A program made the position numbers and the translations under genes. The notes below the pieces were generated by a model. The model searched no databases and was not told the origin of the DNA. It worked only from the letters and a program-made list of their open reading frames with translations. From NCBI GenBank assembly GCA_964544365.1, contig CAZJCW010000253.1:1-6309 (forward strand): a DNA stretch of 6,309 nucleotides, written 5' to 3'. Positions 1 to 4,900 of this stretch are shown here, piece by piece. How positions within the stretch are numbered: the first letter of the stretch is position 1; each line of letters begins with the position of its first letter. Origin of the DNA: Alsobacter sp964544365. GTDB taxonomy: Bacteria > Pseudomonadota > Alphaproteobacteria > Rhizobiales > Beijerinckiaceae.

Positions 1-60
1 TCGGCGACGGGCGAAGTCGTGGATCCCCGGGCCGGGCCCGGGGATGACGGAGGGGGTGGT
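1..60 (+). repeat. Direct repeat copy 1, containing a REP-like palindrome
   Basis: This 60-bp block recurs at 160-219 with a single mismatch (G at 56, A at 215). Inside it lies a palindrome with perfect 11-bp arms: ATCCCCGGGCC at 23-33, one loop base at 34, and GGCCCGGGGAT at 35-45, flanked by CGTGG on the left and GACGG on the right. Palindromes of this shape (TGGAT...ATGACGG) are common intergenic repeats in alphaproteobacteria. Because the block begins at the first base of the window, the repeated unit may extend upstream. As a transcribed hairpin it could also limit read-through from, or protect the 3' end of, the minus-strand thioesterase mRNA; that role is inferred. Confidence 0.85.
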
Positions 61-121
61 CCCTCCCGGCCTTTCCCGGTCCTTTCGTCTCCTCGGTCCT
101 CGCCTTTCCCCGGTCCCTCCA

Positions 122-155
122 CCGTCATGGCCGGGCCTGGCCCGGCCATCCACGG
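122..155 (-). repeat. REP-like palindrome, inverted orientation, variant stem
   Basis: Perfect 11-bp arms ATGGCCGGGCC (127-137) and GGCCCGGCCAT (139-149) enclose one loop base (138). Read on the minus strand the flanks are CCGTGG and GACGG, the same as in the neighbouring direct-orientation copies. Relative to those copies, two adjacent bases in each arm are exchanged (CC to GG, and GG to CC opposite), so pairing is kept while the sequence differs. It lies between the two copies of the 60-bp duplication in head-to-tail alternation. Confidence 0.8.
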
Positions 156-159
156 CTTG

Positions 160-219
160 TCGGCGACGGGCGAAGTCGTGGATCCCCGGGCCGGGCCCGG
201 GGATGACGGAGGGGATGGT
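160..219 (+). repeat. Direct repeat copy 2, containing a REP-like palindrome
   Basis: Second copy of the 60-bp block seen at 1-60, offset by 159 bp, with one mismatch. The palindrome arms are at 182-192 and 194-204 with a single G between them at 193, flanked by GTCGTGG and GACGG. It ends about 24 bp past the stop codon of the minus-strand thioesterase gene, so the hairpin would sit in that gene's 3' untranslated region. Near-identity with copy 1 suggests a recent local duplication. Confidence 0.85.
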
Positions 220-242
220 GGGCGGGGGTCAGCTGTCGGAGG

Positions 243-671
243 TCAGCGGTCGGGGATCGAGTAGGTTCCTGTCGCGTGGGCGACGGGGTGGCCCTCGGGG
301 TGCGAGAGGATCGTGACCTCGCCGAAGGCCAGACGCCGGCCGAGCTTGAGGAGCCGGCAGTCGCCCCAGAGGGGGCCGGGGGACGGCTTGCGCAGGAAGT
401 TGATGCCGAGGTTGGTGGTCACCGCGCCGGGGACGCGGCCGATGGCGCCCAGGACCGCCGCATAGAGGGCGAGGTCGGCCAGGGTGAACATGGTGGGCCC
501 GGAGATCGTGCCGCCGGGACGCAGCTGGCTCTCGTGGTAGTCGACGCGCATGAGCGCGGTCCCCGCGCCGAGCTTCTCGACGTGCCAGATCGGGCCGAAC
601 GCATAGATCTGCGGAAAGACCTCGTGGAAATAGGCCTCGAGATCCGCCTCGCTCATCGCCCGTTCCGCCAT
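243..671 (-). CDS. PaaI-family hotdog-fold thioesterase
   Basis: This 142-residue protein has the length and pattern of a single hotdog-fold acyl-CoA thioesterase of the PaaI/YdiI type, which hydrolyses acyl- or aryl-CoA thioesters in the cytoplasm. The active-site region is RPGGTISGPTMFTLADLA (residues 51-68): the segment entering the central helix, with Asp66 further along it. The beta-strand block around TTNLGINFLRKP (85-96) is also typical. The usual His-Gly-Gly before the helix is replaced by Ser-Gly-Pro, so activity cannot be assumed. I chose the ATG at 671 because AAGGAG lies 7 nt upstream; the reading frame opens further upstream (ATG at 740) but has no ribosome site there, and an internal ATG at 656 is less well placed. 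It is divergent from the crotonase gene across a 95-bp gap. Substrate unknown. Confidence 0.88.
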   Translation of the reverse strand: MAERAMSEADLEAYFHEVFPQIYAFGPIWHVEKLGAGTALMRVDYHESQLRPGGTISGPTMFTLADLALYAAVLGAIGRVPGAVTTNLGINFLRKPSPGPLWGDCRLLKLGRRLAFGEVTILSHPEGHPVAHATGTYSIPDR

Positions 672-678
672 CCGCCGG

Positions 679-684
679 CTCCTT
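679..684 (-). promoter_or_regulatory. Shine-Dalgarno site that fixes the thioesterase start
   Basis: The minus strand reads AAGGAG here, 7 nt before the ATG at 671. No comparable purine tract precedes the in-frame ATG at 740 or the one at 656, so this site decides the start. Confidence 0.75.
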
Positions 685-694
685 CCGCACCTGC

Positions 695-722
695 TTGTCG
701 CCAAGGCCGCATCGCATATCAT
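695..722 (+). promoter_or_regulatory. Probable sigma70-type promoter for the crotonase gene
   Basis: TTGTCG (695-700) and TATCAT (717-722) are separated by 16 bp; the -10 box matches TATAAT at 5 of 6 positions. Transcription would start near 729, giving a leader of about 38 nt before the ATG at 767. Position and spacing are seen directly; promoter function is inferred. Confidence 0.45.
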
Positions 723-740
723 GACGCCGGCTGCCTGCAA
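713..740 (-). promoter_or_regulatory. Weak candidate promoter for the thioesterase gene
   Basis: On the minus strand, TTGCAG (740-735) and TATGCG (718-713) are 16 bp apart. Each matches only about half of the consensus. If used, the start would be near 706, giving a leader of about 35 nt. It overlaps the -10 box of the opposing crotonase promoter, so the two might interfere with each other. Confidence 0.25.
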
Positions 741-766
741 CGGTCGCCATCGCGCGGGAGGACATC

Positions 767-1588
767 ATGTCGGCTAGGCCAGAGACGGCGCCGGTGGCGG
801 CACCGATCCTGCTGCGCGAGGATCGCGACGCCGTCGCCGTGCTGACGCTCAACCGGCCCGCCGCACGCAACGCCCTGTCGGGCGCGCTGATCGCCGAGAT
901 GACGGCCGCATTGGCCGCCATCGCCGAGGACGCCACCGTGCGCGCGGTCATCGTCACGGGATCGGCCGGCCCGGTGTTCTGCGCCGGTCACGACCTTCGG
1001 GAGGTCACGGCGCTGCGGGCGGGCCCGGATCGCGGGCGCGCGGCCTTCGAGGATCTGCTCGGTCGCTGCGCCGACCTGATGCAGGCGATCGTGCGCCTGC
1101 CGCAGCCCGTGATCGCCGCCGTGGAAGGGCTGGCGACGGCGGCCGGCTGCCAGTTGGTGGCGAGCTGCGATCTCGCCGTCGCGGGCGAAAGCGCGGGATT
1201 TTGCACCCCCGGCGTCCATATCGGGCTGTTCTGCTCGACGCCGATGGTGGCGCTGTCGCGCAATGTCGCGCCCAAGCACGCGATGGAGATGCTGCTGACC
1301 GGCGAAACGGTGCCGGCGGCGGACGCCCTGCGGATGGGTCTCGTCAACCGGGTCGTCCCGGCCGGACAGGCGCTCGCGCAGGCTCGCGCGCTCGCCGCCA
1401 TCATCGCCTCGAAGTCGCCGGCCGTCCTGCGCATCGGCAAGCGTGCCTTCTACGAGCAGGCCGAACTGCCGCTGGCCGACGCCTATGCCCATGCCGCCGG
1501 GGTCATGGTGGAGAACATGCTCCACCGCGACGCGGTGGAAGGCATCGGCGCCTTCGTCGAGAAGCGCGCGCCGCGCTGGCAGGGCTGA
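767..1588 (+). CDS. Crotonase-superfamily protein, ECHDC3-like (enoyl-CoA hydratase-related)
   Basis: The 273-residue protein spans one complete crotonase fold. Visible landmarks are LTLNRPAARNALS (26-38), the first oxyanion-hole segment VFCAGHDLRE (70-79), PVIAAVEGLATAAGCQLVAS (114-133), CDLAV (134-138), and a C-terminal helical region ending in KRAPRWQG. Members of this superfamily bind acyl-CoA and stabilise an enolate intermediate. The two glutamates that carry out water addition in classical hydratases are not present: the GGGCE position is AAGCQ (Gln129) and the QPE position is TPG (Gly149). The GLFCSTP stretch (153-159) and overall pattern resemble ECHDC3, an enoyl-CoA hydratase domain protein of unsettled function also found in mitochondria. 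The start is supported by GGAGGA 4 nt before the ATG. Calling it a functional enoyl-CoA hydratase would go beyond the evidence. Confidence 0.9.
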   Translation: MSARPETAPVAAPILLREDRDAVAVLTLNRPAARNALSGALIAEMTAALAAIAEDATVRAVIVTGSAGPVFCAGHDLREVTALRAGPDRGRAAFEDLLGRCADLMQAIVRLPQPVIAAVEGLATAAGCQLVASCDLAVAGESAGFCTPGVHIGLFCSTPMVALSRNVAPKHAMEMLLTGETVPAADALRMGLVNRVVPAGQALAQARALAAIIASKSPAVLRIGKRAFYEQAELPLADAYAHAAGVMVENMLHRDAVEGIGAFVEKRAPRWQG

Positions 1589-1624
1589 TCGCGGGCACTG
1601 CCGCGGGAGGCGCGTTCCCCGCCC

Positions 1625-1654
1625 TTGACCGCCGGCCCTGCGTGCAGCCATAGA
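1625..1654 (+). promoter_or_regulatory. Candidate promoter of the modABC operon
   Basis: TTGACC (1625-1630) and CATAGA (1649-1654) are 18 bp apart in the gap after the crotonase gene. The predicted transcription start, about 1661, lies downstream of the in-frame ATG at 1654, which would leave that ATG out of the message and favour the TTG start at 1753. No ModE-like TATATA-type half sites were seen nearby. Confidence 0.35.
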
Positions 1655-1742
1655 TGGGTCGCGGTCGCCGGTGGGCACCGCTCAAGTCGCTCCGACGGGA
1701 GCTCCCCATCGATCCATCGCCGCCCTCGCCGGCGCGTGTCGC

Positions 1743-1746
1743 GGAG
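1743..1746 (+). promoter_or_regulatory. Ribosome binding site supporting the modA TTG start
   Basis: GGAG lies 6 nt before the TTG at 1753, whereas no purine-rich tract precedes the in-frame ATG at 1654. It is a short match but favours the later start. Confidence 0.45.
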
Positions 1747-1752
1747 CATCCG

Positions 1753-2574
1753 TTGCCGTTCCATCGCCTCACGATCCGTCGTCTTGTCCTGGCCGCGGCA
1801 CTCCTCCTGGGAGCGTTCCCGCCCGGCGCAGCCATGACGGCGCGTCCCGCCGCCGCGCAGGCGCAACCGGTCACCGTCTACGCCGCCGCCAGCCTGTCGA
1901 CGGCCCTCGACGCCATCGCCGCCGACTGGCGGGCCAGGACGGGCAAGGCCGTGGTTCTCTCCTACGCGGCAAGCCCTGCCGTCGCGCGCCAGATCGAACA
2001 GGGCGCGCCCGCCGACATCGTGGTCACCGCCGACATCGACTGGATGGACTGGCTGGCGCAGCGCAACCTCGTGCGGGCGGACACGCGGACGACGCTGCTG
2101 GGCAATCGCCTCGTCCTCGTCGCCCCGGCCGGAGGCGCGAAGGCCATCGCGATCGCGCCGGGCTTTCCGCTCGCGCAGGCGCTCGGCGACGGACGGCTGG
2201 CGATGGCGGACGTCACCTCGGTGCCGGCCGGCCGGTACGGACGCGCGGCGCTGGAAAGCCTCGGCGTCTGGCAGAGCGTCGCCAACCGCGTCGCGCAGGC
2301 CGAGAACGTGCGCGCGGCGCTGCTGTTCGTCGCGCGAGGCGAAGCGCCGCTCGGCATCGTCTACCAGACCGACGCCGCGCCGGAGCCCCGGGTGACGATC
2401 GTCGGGACGTTCCCCCGCGAGAGCCATCCGCCCATCCTTTACCCGATGGCGCTGACGGCCACGTCGCGGAACCCCGACGCGGCCGCCTTCGCCGAGCACC
2501 TGCGCGGCGCGTCGGCCCGCGCGGTGTTCGAGGCGCAGGGCTTCACGGTCCTGGCGGCCACGGCGAGCCAGTGA
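1753..2574 (+). CDS. modA: Molybdate ABC transporter, periplasmic substrate-binding protein
   Basis: ModA captures molybdate (and usually tungstate) in the periplasm and delivers it to ModBC. From the TTG at 1753 the product is 273 residues: a signal peptide with basic n-region (HRLTIRR), a hydrophobic core (LVLAAALLLGAF) and a likely cleavage after AQA, so the mature protein starts around QPVTVYAAAS. Family motifs follow in order: VYAAASL near the mature N-terminus with the first oxyanion-binding serine, SYAASPAVARQIEQGAPAD with the second serine, SVPAGRYG, and GIVYQTDA with the conserved tyrosine. The frame also contains an ATG at 1654 that would add 33 proline- and arginine-rich residues before the signal peptide; this is unlikely because no ribosome site precedes it and it overlaps the candidate -10 box. 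The gene is first in a modABC operon, 19 nt before modB. Product is secure; the start is less so. Confidence 0.92.
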   Translation: MPFHRLTIRRLVLAAALLLGAFPPGAAMTARPAAAQAQPVTVYAAASLSTALDAIAADWRARTGKAVVLSYAASPAVARQIEQGAPADIVVTADIDWMDWLAQRNLVRADTRTTLLGNRLVLVAPAGGAKAIAIAPGFPLAQALGDGRLAMADVTSVPAGRYGRAALESLGVWQSVANRVAQAENVRAALLFVARGEAPLGIVYQTDAAPEPRVTIVGTFPRESHPPILYPMALTATSRNPDAAAFAEHLRGASARAVFEAQGFTVLAATASQ

Positions 2575-2593
2575 CGGCAGGACGGCGACCGGC

Positions 2594-3292
2594 GTGCAGA
2601 TCCCCTGGCTTTCCCCGGACGAGACGACCGCGCTCCTGCTCAGCCTGAAGATCGCCTTCTGGGCGACGCTGGCGAGCCTGCCGCCGGGGCTGGCGGTGGC
2701 GCTGCTGCTCGCGCGCGGCCGCTTCTGGGGCCATTCGCTGCTCAACGGCATCGTCCACCTGCCCCTCGTCCTGCCGCCCGTCGTCACCGGGTACCTGCTG
2801 CTGATCGGCTTCGGCCGGAAGGGACCGATCGGGCAGGCGCTGGAATCGTGCTGCGGGATCGTGCTGTCGTTCCGGTGGACCGGGGCCGCGCTGGCCGCGG
2901 CGGTGATGGCGTTCCCGCTGCTCGTGCGGGCGATGCGGCTCTCCATCGAGGCCGTTGACCGGCGGCTCGAACAGGCGGCGTCGACGCTGGGCGCGCCGCC
3001 GTGGTGGGTGTTCCTGTCGGTCACGCTGCCGCTCGCCCTGCCGGGAGTGCTGGCCGGGGCCGTGCTGGGCTTCGCCAAGGCGCTCGGCGAGTTCGGCGCG
3101 ACGATCACCTTCGTGTCCAACATCCCGGGCGAGACGCGGACGGTGGCGGCGGCGATCTACACCTACACGCAGGTGCCCGGCGGCGACGGCCCGGCGATGC
3201 GGCTGGTGGTGGTGGCGATCGTGGTCTCCATGGCGGCGCTCGTCGTGTCCGAATGGCTCGCGCGCCGCGTCGAGCGGCGGAAGGACGGCTGA
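2594..3292 (+). CDS. modB: Molybdate ABC transporter, permease
   Basis: ModB forms the homodimeric inner-membrane channel of the ModABC importer. The 232-residue product is normal for the family and has about five hydrophobic segments (around 12-40, 48-72, 93-113, 145-165 and 200-222). The cytoplasmic coupling loop that docks onto the ATPase is visible as EQAASTLGAPPWWVFLSVTLP-like sequence at 126-146, followed by GVLAGAVLGFAKALGEFGAT (151-170), a hallmark of ModB/CysTW-type permeases. NIPGETRT (176-183) is also typical of ModB. The start is GTG, with only a distant AGGA 11 nt upstream, so translation may depend partly on coupling to modA. The stop codon lies 2 nt before the modC start. Confidence 0.95.
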   Translation: MQIPWLSPDETTALLLSLKIAFWATLASLPPGLAVALLLARGRFWGHSLLNGIVHLPLVLPPVVTGYLLLIGFGRKGPIGQALESCCGIVLSFRWTGAALAAAVMAFPLLVRAMRLSIEAVDRRLEQAASTLGAPPWWVFLSVTLPLALPGVLAGAVLGFAKALGEFGATITFVSNIPGETRTVAAAIYTYTQVPGGDGPAMRLVVVAIVVSMAALVVSEWLARRVERRKDG

Positions 3293-3294
3293 CC

Positions 3295-3957
3295 GTGGAG
3301 GGCCTCGCCGTCGACATCGCGCTGCGCCGGGGCGAGTTCTCGCTGGAGGCGCGCTTTGCAACCCACCGCCGGGTGGTGGCCCTGTTCGGTCCCTCCGGCG
3401 CGGGAAAATCCACCGTGGTTCATGCGGTGGCGGGGCTCGTGAGGCCGGATTCGGGGTCGATCCGGATCGGCGGCGCCGTGCTGTTCGACAGCGCAACGGG
3501 AACGGACGTGCCGCCGCACCGCCGCCGGCTGGGCTACGTGTTCCAGGATGCGCGGCTCTTCCCGCATCTCTCCGTGCGCTCGAACCTGCTCTACGGGCAT
3601 CGCCTGACGCCGGCGGCCGAGCGGACCGCGGACCCCGACGCGGTGATCGCGATGCTGGGGATCGGCGCCCTGCTCGACCGGCGCCCCGACACGCGGTCGG
3701 GCGGCGAGCGCCAGCGCGTCGCCATCGGCCGCGCGCTGCTGGCGAGCCCGCGCATCCTGCTGATGGACGAGCCCCTCGCCTCCCTGGACGCCGCACGAAA
3801 GGCCGAGATCCTGCCGTGGCTGGAGCGCCTGCGGGACGAAAGCACGGTCCCGATCCTCTATGTCAGCCACAGCGTCGAGGAGGTGAACCGCCTCGCCGAG
3901 GAGGTGGTGACGATGGAGGCCGGCCGCGTGACCGGCGTCGCGCCGACGCCGATTTAG
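3295..3957 (+). CDS. modC: Molybdate ABC transporter, ATP-binding protein (short form)
   Basis: ModC hydrolyses ATP to drive molybdate import through ModB. The 220-residue product carries all nucleotide-binding landmarks: Walker A GPSGAGKST (32-40), Q-loop VFQD (82-85), signature SGGERQR (135-141), Walker B ILLMDEP (154-160), D-loop SLD (163-165) and switch histidine VSHS (190-193). It ends shortly after the ATPase core (EAGRVTG). Typical ModC proteins run to about 350 residues with a C-terminal TOBE/Mop domain that binds molybdate and can inhibit transport; that domain is absent, and the following 163 bp of non-coding sequence leaves no room for it. The first signature residue is Arg134 in place of the common leucine. 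Start chosen at GTG 3295, 2 nt after the modB stop, with GGAAGGA 9 nt upstream; the frame is open further back but only as an overlap with modB. Other oxyanion importers share this ATPase, but context makes ModC firm. Confidence 0.92.
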   Translation: MEGLAVDIALRRGEFSLEARFATHRRVVALFGPSGAGKSTVVHAVAGLVRPDSGSIRIGGAVLFDSATGTDVPPHRRRLGYVFQDARLFPHLSVRSNLLYGHRLTPAAERTADPDAVIAMLGIGALLDRRPDTRSGGERQRVAIGRALLASPRILLMDEPLASLDAARKAEILPWLERLRDESTVPILYVSHSVEEVNRLAEEVVTMEAGRVTGVAPTPI

Positions 3958-4013
3958 GGTGCAGTCCGGGCAAAGCCCCCGGGATGGAGATTGTCTGGCG
4001 GCGGGAGCCGGAC

Positions 4014-4048
4014 GTCGTGGATCCCCGGGCCGAGCCCGGGGATGACGG
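4014..4048 (+). repeat. REP-like palindrome between modC and the CoA-binding gene
   Basis: Arms ATCCCCGGGC (4021-4030) and GCCCGGGGAT (4034-4043) flank the loop CGA, bordered by GTCGTGG and GACGG exactly as in the copies at 1-60 and 160-219. It matches the family core with one arm pair opened into the loop. It sits 3' of modC and may act in mRNA 3' end stability or termination; no T-run follows. Confidence 0.85.
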
Positions 4049-4084
4049 GGAGAGGCAGGGATCAAGGCTCCGGCTCTTCGTCGA

Positions 4085-4113
4085 TTGCCCGCCGCGTGCC
4101 GTTTCTGTAGCGT
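4085..4113 (+). promoter_or_regulatory. Weak candidate promoter giving a leaderless message
   Basis: TTGCCC (4085-4090) and TAGCGT (4108-4113) are 17 bp apart. The expected start, about 4120, coincides with the ATG at 4121, and no Shine-Dalgarno sequence precedes that ATG. Both facts fit a leaderless transcript, but the boxes are poor matches. Confidence 0.25.
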
Positions 4114-4120
4114 CCGCGCC

Positions 4121-4711
4121 ATGATGGACACCCCTGCCCCCGCCTTCGATCCCGCCCGCCACGACAGCTATCCGGACGACCTGATCCGGCAGATCCTGCG
4201 CGGCACGAAGACCATCGCGCTCGTGGGCGCGTCGGCGAACCCGGCGCGGCCGAGCTGGATCGTCGTGAAGTACCTGTCCGAGCGGGGCTACACGGTCTAC
4301 CCGGTCAACCCCGGACTCGCCGGGCAGGAGATCCTCGGCCTTCCCGTCCATGCGAGGCTCGCGGACGTGCCGCAGCCGCTGGACATGGTGGAAATCTTCC
4401 GCAACTCGGAGGCGGCGGGGCCGATCGTCGACGAGGCGCTGGCGCTCGACCCGCTGCCCCGGGTGATCTGGATGCAGCTCTCGGTGCGCAACGACGCCGC
4501 CGCCGCGCGGGCCGAGGCGAAGGGCGTCACCGTCATCATGAACCGCTGCCCGAAGATCGAGTATGGCCGGATTTCCGGCGAGATCGGCTGGCAGGGAATC
4601 AACTCGCGCATCCTGTCGTCCAAGAAGCCGCTGATGAGCGAGAAGGGCGTGCAGAAGCGCAGCATCGGCCTCTCGCCGGGCGCGAACCCGTTCGGGGCGA
4701 AGCGGGGCTGA
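4121..4711 (+). CDS. CoA-binding protein, YccU type
   Basis: This 196-residue protein is a single Rossmann-like CoA-binding domain (CoA_binding_2 family, YccU type). The nucleotide loop is TIALVGASANPARPSWIV (31-48), followed by GYTVYPVNPGLAGQEILGLP (56-75) and DMVEIFRN (88-95), all strongly typical. The VIWMQLSVRN stretch (115-124) and NRCPKIEY with Cys143 (141-148) complete the fold; about 50 residues beyond Cys143 form a basic tail (SSKKPLMSEKGVQKR). Family members bind CoA, but their physiological role is not established. The start is one of two adjacent ATGs (4121 or 4124); neither has a clear ribosome site, so it may be leaderless. A TTG at 4085 in frame would add 12 residues and is less likely. 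The gene precedes metY on the same strand with a 189-bp gap containing metY's own promoter. Confidence 0.9.
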   Translation: MMDTPAPAFDPARHDSYPDDLIRQILRGTKTIALVGASANPARPSWIVVKYLSERGYTVYPVNPGLAGQEILGLPVHARLADVPQPLDMVEIFRNSEAAGPIVDEALALDPLPRVIWMQLSVRNDAAAARAEAKGVTVIMNRCPKIEYGRISGEIGWQGINSRILSSKKPLMSEKGVQKRSIGLSPGANPFGAKRG

Positions 4712-4766
4712 GGCCGCCGCGAACGACGCCCCGCGCGGCCCACCGGCCCGCGTGGCGCGGCGGCCC

Positions 4767-4811
4767 TGGGTCCCCTTCCCGACCGGCCTCGCCGGTCGCC
4801 GGGGACGACGG
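4767..4811 (+). repeat. Diverged palindromic element with two-part stem
   Basis: An outer stem GTCCCC (4770-4775) / GGGGAC (4801-4806) surrounds an inner stem GACCGGC (4781-4787) / GCCGGTC (4791-4797) with loop CTC. The borders TGGGTCCCC and GGGGACGACGG resemble the TGGATCCCC and GGGGATGACGG borders of the other REP-like elements in the window, so it looks like a distant variant of the same family with a different centre. It could also act as a terminator-like hairpin behind the CoA-binding gene, although no T-run follows. Confidence 0.65.
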
Positions 4812-4829
4812 GGCCGGGCGGGCGTGGCG

Positions 4830-4857
4830 TTGACGGCCGGGCCTCCGTTCGTCTAAA
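4830..4857 (+). promoter_or_regulatory. Probable sigma70-type promoter of metY
   Basis: TTGACG (4830-4835) and TCTAAA (4852-4857) are 16 bp apart; the -35 box matches 5 of 6 bases and the -10 box 4 of 6. The predicted start near 4864 gives a leader of about 37 nt containing the GAGGA ribosome site (4888-4892). An inverted repeat overlaps the -10 box, which would suit repression. Confidence 0.55.
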
Positions 4858-4865
4858 AGAACGAA
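4846..4865. promoter_or_regulatory. Inverted repeat over the metY -10 region, possible operator
   Basis: CGTTC (4846-4850) and GAACG (4859-4863) form an inverted repeat with an 8-bp spacer. An alternative register, TTCGT (4848-4852) and ACGAA (4861-4865), has the same spacing. It lies in an AT-rich patch within very GC-rich DNA. The arms are short, so chance is possible; no specific regulator can be named. Confidence 0.35.
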
Positions 4866-4900
4866 AATTCCGACCTCAAGAACATGCGAGGATCACGCCC

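Noticed and set aside
1..219. CRISPR array suggested by repeated blocks
   Set aside because: Only two direct copies with a 99-bp gap holding another palindrome; there are no regular spacers and no cas genes.
19..316. Two small plus-strand frames over the REP-like repeats
   Set aside because: Their translations are Gly/Pro/Arg-rich and simply encode the palindromes; no ribosome sites are seen.
1589..1752. ModE operator or molybdenum-cofactor riboswitch upstream of modA
   Set aside because: No TATATA-type half sites or recognisable riboswitch core. Only a short CGGTG-GG-CACCG palindrome at 1669-1680 was seen, which is weak in such GC-rich DNA.
1483..3123. Long minus-strand open frame of 546 codons across the mod genes
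   Set aside because: Very GC-rich DNA gives long antisense frames. The product is rich in Arg, Gly and Ala without a recognisable domain, and it lies opposite well-supported modA and modB.
2543..3796. Minus-strand open frame of 417 codons opposite modB and modC
   Set aside because: Arg/Pro-rich low-complexity translation with no family resemblance; it is a shadow of real genes on the other strand.
3964..3984. Rho-independent terminator after modC
   Set aside because: CCGGG (3966-3970) can pair with CCCGG (3978-3982), but the stem is only 5 bp and no T-run follows.
4812..4900. SAM-responsive riboswitch (SAM-II or SAM/SAH type) upstream of metY
   Set aside because: The short leader lacks the conserved pseudoknot sequences of these classes, and the predicted transcription start leaves only about 37 nt.
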